A DNA stretch of 64,000 nucleotides. Origin: Qipengyuania flava. Its GTDB lineage: Bacteria > Pseudomonadota > Alphaproteobacteria > Sphingomonadales > Sphingomonadaceae. The translations under genes were made by a program, and so were the position numbers. The notes beneath the pieces are model-generated. The model had not been told where the DNA came from. It did no database searches and saw only the letters and a list, made by a program, of their open reading frames with translations. This document shows, piece by piece, positions 54,328 through 64,000 of the stretch (position 1 is its first letter; each line of letters begins with the position of its first letter). Location of the stretch: contig NZ_JAASQU010000001.1 of NCBI RefSeq assembly GCF_011762005.1, positions 1,109,974 to 1,173,973 on the forward strand, read 5' to 3'.

Positions 54328-54857
54328 GGCCGGATCTCGATCGGGGTGCCGTCGGGCACCAGGCTCCACAGTTCGGCGATCTCGGCATTCGACAGCGCGA
54401 TGCAGCCATCGGTCCAGTCGCCCGGTATCCGCTGTTCGTAGGGCAGCCCATTGGGCTGGCCGTGGAGGAAGATCAGCCCCCCGGGCGAGCGTCCGCGCGA
54501 ACGCGCATAGGCGCGGTCCTGCGCATTGGGATAATCGATGTGCAGGCTGAGGTAATAGCTCGACTGGGGGTTGCCGTAGCTGATCGTATAGCGCCCCTCG
54601 GGCGTGCGCTCGTCGCCCTGGAAGCGTTTGTGCCCAACCGGCTGGTCACCATATTGCAGGCCCGAATAGGAGCGGATCACCTTCCCGTCCTGATAGACCC
54701 ATAACCGGCGATCGGACTTGTCGATCAGGAGGAAGTCGGCGCGTTCGCCCGCGCGCGCCTGCTGCGCCTGTGCCGCCCCCGCGGGAAGCAGCGCGGTACA
54801 GAGAATCGCCCAGAAACCGAGAAATGCGCGCACGATGCCGATCACCATAGCGCGCAT
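54324..54857 (-). CDS. L,D-transpeptidase family protein (YkuD domain)
   Basis: This 177-residue exported protein has a signal peptide (about 1-33, AGAAQAQ). The YkuD domain carries a catalytic histidine in LHGQPNG and the active-site cysteine in WTDGCIALSN (Cys about 153). Such enzymes make L,D-crosslinks in peptidoglycan or anchor lipoproteins. The last conserved SxGC element is DGC. The ATG at 54857 was taken; TTG at 54863 immediately after the purA stop is an alternative. It follows purA on the same strand, 6 bases away. Confidence 0.88.
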   Translation of the reverse strand: MRAMVIGIVRAFLGFWAILCTALLPAGAAQAQQARAGERADFLLIDKSDRRLWVYQDGKVIRSYSGLQYGDQPVGHKRFQGDERTPEGRYTISYGNPQSSYYLSLHIDYPNAQDRAYARSRGRSPGGLIFLHGQPNGLPYEQRIPGDWTDGCIALSNAEIAELWSLVPDGTPIEIRP

Positions 54858-54863
54858 TTGCAA

Positions 54864-56153
54864 TCAATCCATGAACGGGTCGCGCATCAGGATGGTGTCG
54901 TCGCGCTCGGGGCTGGTCGAAACCAGCGCCACCGGCGTTTCGATCAGTTCCTGCACGCGCTGGATGTATTTCACCGCATTGGCGGGCAGATCGGCATAGC
55001 TGCGTGCGCTGGCGGTCGATTCCTTCCAGCCTTCCATCGTCTCGTAGATCGGCTCGACCGCCGCCTGGTCGGCCGAGTGGCTGGGGAAGTAGTCATACAC
55101 CTGCCCGCGCAGGCGGTAGCCGGTGCAGATCTTCACCTCATCGAGCCCGTCGAGCACGTCGATCTTGGTCAAGGCGATCCCGGTGACACCGCTGATGGCG
55201 CAGGTCTGGCGCACCAGCACGGCATCGAACCAGCCGACGCGCCGCTGGCGGCCGGTGACGGTACCGAATTCGTGGCCGCGCTCGCCAATGCCCTTGCCGA
55301 TCTCGTCGTCGAGCTCGGTCGGGAACGGGCCGCTGCCCACACGGGTGGTGTAGGCCTTCACGATTCCCAGAACGAAACCCGTGCTGTTCGGTCCCAGCCC
55401 GCTGCCCGCCGCGGCGGTGCCGCTGACCGTGTTCGAGCTGGTGACGAAGGGATAGGTGCCGTGATCGATGTCGAGCAGCACGCCCTGCGCGCCTTCGAAC
55501 AGGATCTTTGCCCCCGCCTTGCGGACCTTCTTGAGCCGTTTCCACACCGGCTGCGCATATTTGAGCACGAAGGGCGCGATCTCGCGCAGCTCGGCAAGCA
55601 ATTGCTCGCGGTCGACCGGGTCCTGGTCGAACCCGGCGCGCAGCGCGTCGTGATGCGCGCACAGGCGGTCGAGCTGCGGTTCGAGCGCATCGAGATGGGC
55701 AAGGTCGCATACGCGGATCGCGCGGCGACCGACCTTGTCTTCGTAAGCCGGCCCGATGCCGCGCCCCGTGGTGCCGATCTTGCCCGAACCCGCCGCGGTT
55801 TCGCGCAGCCCGTCGAGATCGCGGTGGATCGGAAGGATCAGGGGGCAATTGTCGGCGATGGCCAGATTGTCGTCGGTGATCGTGACGCCCTGCCCTTCGA
55901 GCTTCTCGACTTCAGCCTTGAGCGCCCAGGGATCGAGCACCACGCCATTGCCGATGACGCTGAGCGTCCCCGAAACGATGCCCGAGGGCAGCAGCGAGAG
56001 CTTGAAGGTCTTGCCGTCGATCACCAGCGTATGGCCGGCATTGTGTCCGCCCTGAAAACGCACGACGGCATCGGCACGGCTGGCCAACCAGTCGACGATC
56101 TTGCCCTTGCCCTCATCGCCCCATTGAGCGCCGATTACCGTAACATTTGCCAT
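54864..56153 (-). CDS. purA: Adenylosuccinate synthetase
   Basis: PurA joins IMP and aspartate with GTP in AMP synthesis. The 429-residue protein starts [20 protein letters not shown] with the P-loop-like GDEGKGK and catalytic Asp, and has [38 protein letters not shown] and [15 protein letters not shown]. The family call is secure. It is followed after 6 bases by the L,D-transpeptidase. The 181-base divergent gap upstream shares the promoter region with the aldo/keto reductase. Confidence 0.97.
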   Translation of the reverse strand: MANVTVIGAQWGDEGKGKIVDWLASRADAVVRFQGGHNAGHTLVIDGKTFKLSLLPSGIVSGTLSVIGNGVVLDPWALKAEVEKLEGQGVTITDDNLAIADNCPLILPIHRDLDGLRETAAGSGKIGTTGRGIGPAYEDKVGRRAIRVCDLAHLDALEPQLDRLCAHHDALRAGFDQDPVDREQLLAELREIAPFVLKYAQPVWKRLKKVRKAGAKILFEGAQGVLLDIDHGTYPFVTSSNTVSGTAAAGSGLGPNSTGFVLGIVKAYTTRVGSGPFPTELDDEIGKGIGERGHEFGTVTGRQRRVGWFDAVLVRQTCAISGVTGIALTKIDVLDGLDEVKICTGYRLRGQVYDYFPSHSADQAAVEPIYETMEGWKESTASARSYADLPANAVKYIQRVQELIETPVALVSTSPERDDTILMRDPFMD

Positions 56154-56334
56154 GAGTACGCCTTTTCCCCTGCCCGGGGATCCACGAGGTCCTTCGACAG
56201 GACTCGACCAAGGGATGGAATGGAGAAGCGGGCACCCGCTTCAAATGCGGGGCGCGGGTTAGGCGGCGGAGCCTGCCCCGTCAAGCCGCGGAAACATGCG
56301 CCGTGTCGACCATTGGTGAACCAAAGGAGACATC

Positions 56335-57153
56335 ATGACCGATTACCCCACGCTCACGCTCAACGATGGCCGCCAGATCCCGCAGCTTGGCTTCGGCACT
56401 TACAAGATCGACGATGCCGACGCCCCCCAAGCGGTCAAGACCGCGCTCGATGTCGGCTATTGGCTGGTCGATACCGCAGCGATCTATGGCAATGAGGAAG
56501 GCGTCGGCAAAGGCGTCGGCGACTGGTCGGACATTTTCCTGCAGACCAAGATCTGGAACGACAGCCAAGGCTACGACCGGACGCTCAAGGCGGCGGACAA
56601 ATGCCTCGGACGGCTTGGCCGCGATCATGTCGACATGCTGCTCATCCACTGGCCCTGCCCTCAGAAGGACCAGTTCGTCGACACCTGGAAAGCGCTTGTC
56701 GAACTGCGCGATGCAGGCAAGGCGAAGTCGATTGGCGTCTCGAATTTCCGCGCCGAAGACCTGCGGCGCATCGTCAATGAAACCGGTGTAGTGCCCGCGC
56801 TCAACCAGATCGAACTGCATCCGACCTTCCAGCAGCGCGAGCTGCGCGCAGTGCACGAGGACATGGGCATCGTGACGCAATGCTGGTCGCCGCTGGGCCA
56901 GGGTGCTGGGATCGAGAACGACACGATCGAAGCGATTGCGGGCGAAACCGGCCAGCCTGCGAGCGCGGTGATCCTGCGCTGGCACCTGCAGCACGGGCTG
57001 TGCCCCATCCCCAAGGCATCGAGCCGCGACCACATCGAAGCCAATTTCGCCGCGCTCAAGTTCGAACTGTCCGACGACCAGATGGGCCGTATCGACGCGC
57101 TCGACGATCCCGAAGGACGCATCGGGCCCGAACCGGGCAATTTCGAGGGCTGA
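56335..57153 (+). CDS. Aldo/keto reductase
   Basis: This 272-residue NADPH-dependent reductase of the 2,5-diketo-D-gluconate reductase type has the catalytic tetrad in context: DTAAIYGNEEGVGKG (Asp and Tyr), LQTKIW (Lys) and LLIHWPCP (His). The coenzyme motif is PIPKASSRDHIEANF. The substrate is unknown. The ATG at 56335 has AAAGGAG at the correct spacing. It lies divergent to purA with a 181-base gap that contains a fragment of a TCCTTCGACAGGAC-type repeat around 56190-56214. Confidence 0.92.
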   Translation: MTDYPTLTLNDGRQIPQLGFGTYKIDDADAPQAVKTALDVGYWLVDTAAIYGNEEGVGKGVGDWSDIFLQTKIWNDSQGYDRTLKAADKCLGRLGRDHVDMLLIHWPCPQKDQFVDTWKALVELRDAGKAKSIGVSNFRAEDLRRIVNETGVVPALNQIELHPTFQQRELRAVHEDMGIVTQCWSPLGQGAGIENDTIEAIAGETGQPASAVILRWHLQHGLCPIPKASSRDHIEANFAALKFELSDDQMGRIDALDDPEGRIGPEPGNFEG

Positions 57154-57217
57154 TCTCCCCTCGCTTGACTGTATTATGAGGACATGACACCTCCCGACCC
57201 GTAACTGGGAGAATGTC

Positions 57218-58285
57218 ATGTCCTTGATTCTGGCGGTGCTCATGGCCGGCACCCCGCAAACCGTCGCCGCACCCAGCGATCCCGTAGAGATCGTGGACGC
57301 CGCTGCGCAAGAACGCGGCGATAAGGGCGAGGTCCTCGTTCTGGGCACGTCGCATCTCAGCTCGCTGCCCGACGACTTCGACCGGACGCGCTTCGAACCG
57401 CTGATGGACCGGCTGGCCGAATGGCAGCCCGAGGCCGTCGCGATCGAGAATTTGGGCGGCGCACAATGCGACTTCCTGCGCGCATATGCGCACGATCACA
57501 TCGATACGGCAGACACATACTGCCCCGATCCAGCACCCGCACGCGATGCGCTGGCAATGACCGCCCCCCAGGCAGACCGCGAGATCGGCGAAATCCTCGC
57601 CGACGCAATGGCGGAGCGCCCCCCGGCGCAAAGGCGCAGGCTTGCGGTCCTGTTACTGGCCATCGGCGAACCCGAATCCGCGCTCGTCCAATGGCTTCGC
57701 CTGCCCGCATCGGAACGGCATGCCGAGGGTGCATTGACCGCGGAACTAGCGGCCATGCTCGAGCAGCGCGAGACCCGGCTGAACGAATCGAGCCTGATCG
57801 GCGCGCATCTCGCGGCACGTCTGGGTCACGAGCGCGTCTATCCGGTCGACGACCATACCGGTGACATTGCCGCCCATCCAATCGTCCCCGAGGTCTACGG
57901 CCGCGAGATGCGCGCGATCTGGGATAACGAGGCCGCTGCCGAAGGACGCGCCGCGCACGAACGCTTGCAGGAAGCGGTTGTCGACGAAACCCTGTCGGTG
58001 ATCGATTGGTACCGGCAAATGAATTCCGATCGCATGGCAGAACTGGCCATGCGCGGCGACTTCGGGGCTGCCGCAGCTTCCAAATCGCCGGGCAACACCG
58101 GGCGCAAATATCTCGCCTATTGGGAGACGCGGAATTTGCGGATGATCGCAAATCTGCGTGTGGTCGTTGGTGGCGGCAAGCGCGTTCTGGCAATCGTCGG
58201 GGCATCGCATGTGCCGCATTACGAGCGCTATCTGCGCATGTTGAGCGATGCCACCCCGGTCGAGGCGGAGGTCGTGCTCGATTGA
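57218..58285 (+). CDS. Exported DUF5694 family protein
   Basis: The protein has 355 residues with a short signal-like start (MSLILAVLMAGTPQTVAA). The DUF5694 pattern begins VLVLGTSHLSSLPDDFDR and ends GASHVPHYERYLRML. The GxSHL and GASH elements resemble the TraB/ChaN-like fold, which uses such histidines. The cellular role is not known. It precedes trhO by 47 bases on the same strand and may be co-transcribed. Confidence 0.82.
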   Translation: MSLILAVLMAGTPQTVAAPSDPVEIVDAAAQERGDKGEVLVLGTSHLSSLPDDFDRTRFEPLMDRLAEWQPEAVAIENLGGAQCDFLRAYAHDHIDTADTYCPDPAPARDALAMTAPQADREIGEILADAMAERPPAQRRRLAVLLLAIGEPESALVQWLRLPASERHAEGALTAELAAMLEQRETRLNESSLIGAHLAARLGHERVYPVDDHTGDIAAHPIVPEVYGREMRAIWDNEAAAEGRAAHERLQEAVVDETLSVIDWYRQMNSDRMAELAMRGDFGAAAASKSPGNTGRKYLAYWETRNLRMIANLRVVVGGGKRVLAIVGASHVPHYERYLRMLSDATPVEAEVVLD

Positions 58286-58332
58286 TGCACGGGGGTGTAT
58301 GCGGCGGCAAGCCCTGCTAACGGGGCGCGGAC

Positions 58333-59283
58333 ATGTCCAACCTGCCGATCCGCATTGCTGCGCTGTACCAATTCGCGCGTTTCGATGACCCCAAGGCGCT
58401 GCGTGCGCCGCTGCTCGCGCTGTGCGAGGCAAATGGGGTACGCGGGACCCTGCTGCTTGCGCGCGAGGGCATCAACGGGACCATTGCGGGCAGCGATTCC
58501 GGCGTGGAGGCGGTGCTCCGCCATATTCGTGCTCTGCCCGGCTGCAATGCGATCGAGGTCAAGGAATCGCGCGCCGAGGGCCTTCCCTTCCATCGCACCA
58601 AGGTGCGGTTGAAGAAGGAAATCGTCACCATGGGCCAGCCCGATCTCGACCCGCTTGCAGGCGTCGGCACCTATGTCGCACCCGAGGACTGGAACGCGTT
58701 GATTTCCGATCCCGACACGATCGTGATCGACACCCGCAACGATTACGAAGTCCAGATCGGCAGCTTCGAGGGAGCGATCGATCCGCAGACCACCAGCTTC
58801 CGCGAATTCCCCGAATGGTTTCGTGCCAAGCGCGCCGAGCTCGAAGCCGAAGGTCGCAGCCCGAAGATCGCCATGTTCTGCACCGGCGGGATTCGCTGCG
58901 AGAAGTCGACCGCCTTTGCGCGCGCAGAGGGGGTGGAAGATGTCTTTCACCTCAAGGGCGGGATATTGAATTACCTCGAGCACGTGCCCGAAGACGAAAG
59001 CCTGTGGCGCGGCGAATGCTTTGTCTTCGACGAGCGCGTTAGCGTGGGCCATGGTCTCGCACCGGGCGATCACGGCCTGTGCCGCGCCTGCCGCAGGCCG
59101 CTGGACCGTGACGACATGGCGCATGCGCATTATGTCGAAGGCGTTTCCTGCCCGCGCTGCTACCCGGAACGCAGCGACGAGCAGCGCGCCCGCTATGCCG
59201 AACGGCACCGTCAGGCGGAGCTCGCCCGATCGCGCGGGGAAGATCACATCGGCAGGCGCGAGGAGCCAACCACTGATGGCTGA
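58333..59283 (+). CDS. trhO: tRNA uridine(34) hydroxylase / rhodanese-related protein
   Basis: TrhO (formerly YceA) hydroxylates uridine 34 of tRNA using oxygen. The 316-residue protein has an N-terminal UPF0176-type domain ([14 protein letters not shown]) and a rhodanese domain with catalytic Cys183 in [11 protein letters not shown]. The C-terminal cysteines ([16 protein letters not shown]) form a zinc-binding-like cluster not present in every homologue. Its last bases overlap the GST start by 8 bases. Confidence 0.92.
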   Translation: MSNLPIRIAALYQFARFDDPKALRAPLLALCEANGVRGTLLLAREGINGTIAGSDSGVEAVLRHIRALPGCNAIEVKESRAEGLPFHRTKVRLKKEIVTMGQPDLDPLAGVGTYVAPEDWNALISDPDTIVIDTRNDYEVQIGSFEGAIDPQTTSFREFPEWFRAKRAELEAEGRSPKIAMFCTGGIRCEKSTAFARAEGVEDVFHLKGGILNYLEHVPEDESLWRGECFVFDERVSVGHGLAPGDHGLCRACRRPLDRDDMAHAHYVEGVSCPRCYPERSDEQRARYAERHRQAELARSRGEDHIGRREEPTTDG

Positions 59284-59881
59284 AACGCTCCTCTACAGTT
59301 TCCGCCGCTGCCCCTACGCAATGCGCGCGCGCATGGCGCTGAGCAGCAGTGGCATGGAGTACGAACATCGCGAGGTGGTGCTGCGGGACAAGCCGCCGGA
59401 AATGCTGGAGGTCTCGCCCAAGGGCACCGTGCCCGTGCTGGTGACCGAGACAGGCAAGGTCATCGAGGAAAGCCTCGACATCATGCGCCATGCCTTGGCG
59501 GTGGAGGACCCCGAAGGCTGGCTCGAGCGCGACGACCCCGAACTGGTCGCGGCCAACGACGGACCGTTCAAGCATCATCTCGACCGGTACAAATACGCGA
59601 CCCGCTATGCCGAGGTGGACCCGGAAGAACACCGGTCGGCCGCGCTCGACATTCTCCGGCGACTGGAAACACGGCTGAAGTCGGATACATATCTGTGCGG
59701 CGCGAAGCGCGGGCTCGCGGATATCGCGATATTCCCGTTCATCCGCCAGTTCGCCAATGCCGATCGCACGTGGTTCGACGCGCAGTCGTTACCCCGGCTG
59801 CAAGACTGGCTGGAACGGCTGATCACATCCGAATTGTTCACCGGCGTGATGGCGAAGCACGCACAATGGAAAGCGGCCTAG
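59276..59881 (+). CDS. Glutathione S-transferase family protein
   Basis: This 201-residue protein has a thioredoxin-fold N-terminal domain with [13 protein letters not shown] (Cys12 in a glutaredoxin-like CPY position) and SPKGTVPVL (cis-Pro). A helical C-terminal domain follows. The Cys at the active position suggests an Omega- or Beta-like activity such as dehydroascorbate reduction or deglutathionylation. The ATG at 59276 overlaps trhO. Its TAG overlaps the convergent hisZ stop in CTAG. Confidence 0.88.
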   Translation: MAETLLYSFRRCPYAMRARMALSSSGMEYEHREVVLRDKPPEMLEVSPKGTVPVLVTETGKVIEESLDIMRHALAVEDPEGWLERDDPELVAANDGPFKHHLDRYKYATRYAEVDPEEHRSAALDILRRLETRLKSDTYLCGAKRGLADIAIFPFIRQFANADRTWFDAQSLPRLQDWLERLITSELFTGVMAKHAQWKAA

Positions 59882-60990
59882 AGCGGCCTGGGTTCTGCCC
59901 CGTCGAGCCGGTGCGAGCAACCGAGAGCGGCTGCATCGTCGCCATCCGACACTGCCGCCACGGTCCGCCATCCAACGGCGCGCAACCGCGCGGCGACATC
60001 GCGATCGTGCCCCAGCGGCAGGAACAGTCGATCGCGCGTATCCGCTTCTGGGCCGCCCAGCGCATCGAGCAGCGGATCCATATAAAGCGAGAAGCCGGTC
60101 GCGGGTTCGTCGCTGCCCTTGATGGTATAGGTCCCGCCGCGACCGAGCGCGCCGCGGGCTCCTTCGCCATACAGCGTGAAGCCGAACCAGCTCTGATATT
60201 CGAAGCCGTGCCGTTCGGTCGGGTCGAGCGTGACGCGCGCGCGGTCGCCGATGGTCGTGGCAATCGCCCGTAGCCCCTCGATCCGGCTGGCCAGGGCACC
60301 GCCCGCGTCGAGTGCGGAAAGCTTGTCGATCGCTTCGTCGAAAAGACCCGTCGCATAGAGCAAGGGCAGGTAAGCCTCGCCGCCCGCTTCGCGCAGCCCG
60401 CCCGCATCCTTGGTATCGAGCTCGCGCCGCACCGCTGCGCGCTTGTCCGCATCGAGCGGAAGCGACGTGGCGGCCAGAGTATCAACCAGATCGGGCAACG
60501 TGAAATCGATCGATATGTTTGTAACGCCGGCAGCGCGCAGCGCGTCGATCGCTACCGAAACCACCTCGCTCGCCGCCGCGACGCTGTCGGCCCCGATCAG
60601 TTCGGCACCCAGTTGCAATCGCTGGCGTGCAGGGTCCAGCTGGTCGGCGCGCAGCAGCGCAACATCGCCAGCATAGCATAGCCGCAACGGCCGCGGGGCT
60701 GCTGCCATACCGGTCGCCGCAATGCGCCCGACCTGCACGGTCATATCCGAACGCAGCGCCAGAGTGCGCAAGCTGTCGGGATCGGTGAAGCGGACCATCC
60801 GCCGCGTGGCGACACCATCCATGCGGCCGGCCAGCGAATGCTCGAACTCGACCAGCGGCGGGCGCACGCGGTCGTAACCATGCGCATCCATCGCATCGAG
60901 AACGGCGCGCATTGCGCTGGTGATGGTCCGGGCCCGCGCAGGCAGCGCGTCTTCGAGCCCGACGGGCAGGAGGTCGTCTTGGCTGGTCAT
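59878..60990 (-). CDS. hisZ: ATP phosphoribosyltransferase regulatory subunit HisZ
   Basis: HisZ is a histidyl-tRNA-synthetase-like protein without synthetase activity that supports the short form of HisG. The 370-residue protein has the class II catalytic-domain pattern: RPPLVEFEHSL, then MVRFTDPDSLRTLALRSDMT and QLGAELIG. The later HisRS anticodon-binding domain is absent, as expected for HisZ. HisG is not in the window. It is 28 bases downstream of serA on the same strand, in a serC-serA-hisZ run. Confidence 0.88.
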   Translation of the reverse strand: MTSQDDLLPVGLEDALPARARTITSAMRAVLDAMDAHGYDRVRPPLVEFEHSLAGRMDGVATRRMVRFTDPDSLRTLALRSDMTVQVGRIAATGMAAAPRPLRLCYAGDVALLRADQLDPARQRLQLGAELIGADSVAAASEVVSVAIDALRAAGVTNISIDFTLPDLVDTLAATSLPLDADKRAAVRRELDTKDAGGLREAGGEAYLPLLYATGLFDEAIDKLSALDAGGALASRIEGLRAIATTIGDRARVTLDPTERHGFEYQSWFGFTLYGEGARGALGRGGTYTIKGSDEPATGFSLYMDPLLDALGGPEADTRDRLFLPLGHDRDVAARLRAVGWRTVAAVSDGDDAAALGCSHRLDGAEPRPL

Positions 60991-61018
60991 GATGCCGCGC
61001 CCCCTGCCCTATCGTTCG

Positions 61019-62602
61019 TCAGAATGCCAGCGGCATGACGGTCTTGACGCCTTCGAGCGCGCAGGCCGCCTTCACCACCTCGTCGGGGATCGGCTGGTCG
61101 ACACTGAGCAACAGCACCGCTTCGCCACCCGCCGTGCGGCGACCGAGATTGAACGTGCCGATATTGATGCCGTTTTCACCCAGCAGCGAACCGATCCGGC
61201 CGATGAAGCCGGGCGCGTCCTCGTTGACGATGTAGAGCATGTGCCCTTCGAGCTCGGCCTCGATTCGCACGCCGAAAATCTCCGTCAGGCGCGGCGCGTC
61301 GGCACCGAACAGCGTGCCGGCCACCGAACGGTCGCCCGCCTCGGTGCCCACGGTCACGCGCAGCAGCGTGTTGTAAGCGCCTTCCTTCTCATGGCGGATC
61401 GAGCGGATATCGAGCCCGCGCTCTTTTGCCAGGTAGGGCGCGTTGACCATATTCACCGTGTCGGAATACTGGCGCATCAATCCGGCGAGGACCGCGCCCT
61501 CGATCGGCTTGCCCGAGAGTTCGGCTGCCGCGCCTTCGCGCTCGATCGAGATCTTGGTCAGATTGCCATGCGCAAGTTGACCGACAAGGCTTCCGAGGTT
61601 TTCCGCAAGACCCATGTAGGGGCGCAGCTTGGGCGCTTCCTCGGCGCTGAGGCTGGGCATGTTGAGCGCGTTGGTCACCCCGCCATTGACGAGATAGTCG
61701 GCCATCTGCTCGGCCACCTGGAGCGCGACGTTGACCTGCGCCTCGGTGGTGCTGGCGCCAAGGTGCGGGGTACAGATGAAATTGGGCTTGCCGAACAGCG
61801 GGCTGTCCTTGGCCGGTTCGCTCTGGAACACGTCGAGCGCGGCCCCGGCAACCTGGCCGCTGTCGAGTGCGTCGGCCAGCGCCGCCTCGTCGATCAGCCC
61901 GCCACGTGCGCAGTTGACGATCCGTACGCCCGGCTTCGTCTTCGCCAGGTTCTCAGCCGAAAGGATGTTGCGCGTTTCATCGGTCAGCGGCGTGTGCAGC
62001 GTGATGAAATCGGCCCTTGCCAGCAGCGTTTCCAGATCGGCCTTCTCGACACCGATTTCGACCGCGCGATCCTCGGTCAGGAAGGGGTCGTAGGCGACGA
62101 CCTTCATCCGCAGGCCGAGCGCGCGGCTGGCGACGATGCTGCCGATGTTGCCCGCGCCGATCAGGCCCAGCGTCTTGCCGGTTACCTCGACGCCCATAAA
62201 GTCGTTCTTGGGCCATTCGCCCGCCTGCGTGCGGACATTGGCGGCAGGGATCTGCCGCGCCAGCGCGAACATCATCGCGATGGCATGTTCGGCCGTGGTG
62301 ATCGAATTGCCGAATGGCGTGTTCATCACCACCACGCCCTTGCCGCTGGCATAGGGGATATCGACATTATCGACGCCGATGCCGGCGCGGCCGATGACCT
62401 TGAGGTTTTCGGCAGCGTCGAGGATCTCGGGCGTGACCTTGGTCGCGCTGCGGATGGCAAGGCCATCGTACTGGCCGATCACCGCCTTGAGTTCGTCGGG
62501 CGTCATGCCCGGCTTCACGTCTACGTCGCAGCCGCGCTCTTCGAAAATGCGTGCGGCGTTCGGGTCCATCTTGTCCGAAATGAGGACTTTGGGTTTGGTC
62601 AT
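61019..62602 (-). CDS. serA: D-3-phosphoglycerate dehydrogenase
   Basis: SerA oxidises 3-phosphoglycerate as the first step of serine synthesis. The 527-residue protein is the long type: catalytic and NAD domain (GLIGAGNIGSIVASRALGL), catalytic Arg and Glu regions (NCARGGLIDE), His in TPHLGASTTEA, an intervening domain (about 310-450) and a C-terminal ACT domain (about 455-527) that usually binds serine for feedback. ATG at 62602 fits the family; an ATG 18 bases earlier is possible. Separated from serC by the paired palindromic repeat. Confidence 0.95.
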   Translation of the reverse strand: MTKPKVLISDKMDPNAARIFEERGCDVDVKPGMTPDELKAVIGQYDGLAIRSATKVTPEILDAAENLKVIGRAGIGVDNVDIPYASGKGVVVMNTPFGNSITTAEHAIAMMFALARQIPAANVRTQAGEWPKNDFMGVEVTGKTLGLIGAGNIGSIVASRALGLRMKVVAYDPFLTEDRAVEIGVEKADLETLLARADFITLHTPLTDETRNILSAENLAKTKPGVRIVNCARGGLIDEAALADALDSGQVAGAALDVFQSEPAKDSPLFGKPNFICTPHLGASTTEAQVNVALQVAEQMADYLVNGGVTNALNMPSLSAEEAPKLRPYMGLAENLGSLVGQLAHGNLTKISIEREGAAAELSGKPIEGAVLAGLMRQYSDTVNMVNAPYLAKERGLDIRSIRHEKEGAYNTLLRVTVGTEAGDRSVAGTLFGADAPRLTEIFGVRIEAELEGHMLYIVNEDAPGFIGRIGSLLGENGINIGTFNLGRRTAGGEAVLLLSVDQPIPDEVVKAACALEGVKTVMPLAF

Positions 62603-62614
62603 GATTTTTTCTCT

Positions 62615-62695
62615 CGTCATCCCAGCGAAAGCTGGAATCGCTTTCGATTTGGTCGGAGCGAGCGGATAGCGGTCCCAGCTTTCGCTGGGACGACG
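62615..62695. repeat. Paired palindromic repeat between serC and serA
   Basis: Arm one (CGTCATCCCAGCGAAAGCTG, from 62615) and arm two (CGGTCCCAGCTTTCGCTGGG, from 62670) are inverted copies about 30 bases apart. The palindrome core is CCAGCGAAAGCTGG, close to but not the same as the pntB and fmt-truA cores. It lies within a presumed serC-serA operon. Confidence 0.8.
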
Positions 62696-62699
62696 CCGA

Positions 62700-63857
62700 T
62701 TATGCCGCTTTCACCTGCTCGTAGGCCCATTCGATCCACGGCAGGAGACGCTTGAGGTCTTCCTGCTCGACCGTGCCGCCGCACCAGATGCGCAAGGACG
62801 GCGGGGCGTCGCGATACCCGTTGAAGTCGTAACCGACGTCGCGATCTTCGAGCAGCTTGACGATCTTTTTCGGCACCGCGGCCTTATCGTCGTCGGACAG
62901 GCCATCGTACCATTCGCCCTGGAAGACGAAGCACACACCGGTGTTGGTGCGCTTGGCCGGATCGGCAACCATGTTGCGCAGCCACGGCGTTGCCTCGATC
63001 CAGTCGAGCACGATTTTGGCATTGGCATCGGCGCGTTCGAACATCGCCTTGCGCCCGCCCATCGCCTGCGCCCATTCGAGCGCTTCGATGTAATCCTCGG
63101 TCGCCAGCATCGACGGGGTGTTGATCGTCGCACCTTCGAAAATGCCGGTGTTGATCTTGCCGCCCTTTTTCAGGCGGAACAGCTTGGGCAGCGGCCACTC
63201 GGGATCGTAGTCCTCGATCCGCTGCACCGCCTTGGGGCTGAGGACGAGCATACCGTGCTGCGCCTCGCTGCCCATCACCTTCTGCCAACTGTAGGTCGTG
63301 GCATCGAGCTTGGCCCAGTCCATCTCCATCGCGAAGACCGCGCTGGTGGCATCGTTGATCGTCACGCCTTCGCGGCCCGGGGCAAGCCAGTCGGTATTGG
63401 GGATCTTGGCACCCGACGTGGTCCCGTTCCAGGTGAACACGACGTCATTGTCCTGCGGAATGCTCGCCAAGTCGGGAATCTCGCCGTAATCGGCGTCCAT
63501 TACCTGCAGGTTCGGCAGCTTGAGCTGCTTGACCGCATCTTGGATCCAGACATTGCCGAAGCTTTCCCACGCCGCGACGGTCGCCGGGCGATCGGGGCGC
63601 AGCATGGTCCACATCGCGCATTCGAGCGCGCCGGTGTCCGAAGCCGGCATGATCCCGACGAGGTAATCCTCAGGCACGCCGAGCATCTCCTTCGACAGGT
63701 CGATGGCATATTTCAGCCGCGACTTGCCGAGCGCGCTGCGATGCGAGCGGCCGAGCGATTCGGTTTTGAGATTGGCGGCAGACCAGCCTTTGTGCTTGGC
63801 GGTCGGACCGGACGAAAAGAAAGGGCGCTCGGGTTTGAGCGTTGGTTCGGCAGTCAT
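62700..63857 (-). CDS. serC: Phosphoserine aminotransferase
   Basis: SerC is the PLP enzyme that makes phosphoserine from 3-phosphohydroxypyruvate, using glutamate. The 385-residue protein belongs to the alphaproteobacterial branch. The start is FFSSGPTAKHKGW, with TGALECAMW, NGTTSGA and the PLP lysine in YSWQKVMGSEAQHGM. The ATG at 63857 has a strong AAGGAGAG site; a longer upstream frame is not in the family. Together with serA it provides the first two serine steps; serB is not in the window. Confidence 0.95.
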   Translation of the reverse strand: MTAEPTLKPERPFFSSGPTAKHKGWSAANLKTESLGRSHRSALGKSRLKYAIDLSKEMLGVPEDYLVGIMPASDTGALECAMWTMLRPDRPATVAAWESFGNVWIQDAVKQLKLPNLQVMDADYGEIPDLASIPQDNDVVFTWNGTTSGAKIPNTDWLAPGREGVTINDATSAVFAMEMDWAKLDATTYSWQKVMGSEAQHGMLVLSPKAVQRIEDYDPEWPLPKLFRLKKGGKINTGIFEGATINTPSMLATEDYIEALEWAQAMGGRKAMFERADANAKIVLDWIEATPWLRNMVADPAKRTNTGVCFVFQGEWYDGLSDDDKAAVPKKIVKLLEDRDVGYDFNGYRDAPPSLRIWCGGTVEQEDLKRLLPWIEWAYEQVKAA

Positions 63858-64000
63858 GTATTCTCTCCTTGCAGAGAGCTCGCGCGGCGTTGGGACCGCG
63901 TGGCCCGTCGCCCGCACTAATGTTGCGCGGTGGGGAGTCAATGCGAAACAGCTTTACTGCGATGAAGCGGACCCGTGATACGACCGGTGCGATGCCAACC

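Noticed and set aside
54858..56495. A 545-codon plus-strand frame opposite purA
   Set aside because: purA is complete on the minus strand; the plus-strand translation has no recognisable features.
62603..62699. Possible riboswitch or attenuator between serC and serA
   Set aside because: The structure is explained by the dispersed paired palindrome seen in unrelated gaps.
63858..64000. Possible start of a plus-strand gene at the right edge (ATG at 63962)
   Set aside because: Only 13 codons are visible, there is no ribosome-binding site, and no family can be judged.

Overview
The window is GC-rich, gene-dense chromosomal DNA. It most likely comes from an alphaproteobacterium of the Sphingomonadales, probably the Erythrobacteraceae. 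This rests on gene content and protein character: a CcrM-type GANTC methylase, a pckA-chvI-chvG-hprK-rapZ-PTS locus with the short alphaproteobacterial HprK, split PntA subunits, an SO2930-type cytochrome, and a LOV histidine kinase like those described from Erythrobacter litoralis. The species assignment is inference. No prophage, insertion sequence, CRISPR array or rRNA operon is visible. One tRNA gene (Val, TAC) is present.

Left part (1-12 kb): the N-terminal end of a racemase-family gene, then a minus-strand set (beta-helix protein, di-haem cytochrome c, alpha/beta hydrolase), a hypothetical protein, and the proton-translocating transhydrogenase operon. That operon runs aa3-oxidase subunit IV-like gene, pntAA, an unlisted 43-residue membrane protein, pntAB, pntB. 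A sigma-54-type regulator, an SDR oxidoreductase, folP and ccrM follow. The 5' region of ccrM carries a perfect DnaA box and six GANTC sites.

Middle (12-33 kb): a cold-shock protein, rnhB, a PQQ sugar dehydrogenase, NUDIX and CCA-adding enzymes, parC, a DJ-1-type protein, two cysteine desulfurases with a [2Fe-2S] ferredoxin, a TonB-like protein, a DUF885 protein, and a cyclic-nucleotide-domain/thioredoxin-reductase-like fusion.

33-48 kb: pckA is followed on the other strand by ChvI/ChvG, HprK, RapZ, EIIA-Man and HPr, a regulatory PTS with no sugar permease in view. Then come a TrmH-family methyltransferase, a LOV histidine kinase with its single-domain response regulator, rmuC, def, recR, fmt, truA, an alcohol-dehydrogenase-like protein and an asparaginase.

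Right part (48-64 kb): tRNA-Val, a TlpA-like thioredoxin, argH, an LptM-like lipoprotein, lysA, a truncated siroheme synthase, an unusual MarR-type regulator, an ECF sigma factor with a small membrane partner, an L,D-transpeptidase, purA, an aldo/keto reductase, a DUF5694 protein, trhO, a GST, hisZ, serA and serC.

Packing is extreme. Many same-strand neighbours share ATGA, GTGA or TGATG junctions, and four convergent pairs overlap by exactly their four-base stop codons. A family of short paired palindromes sits in several intergenic gaps, and one copy lies inside the translated 5' end of pntB.
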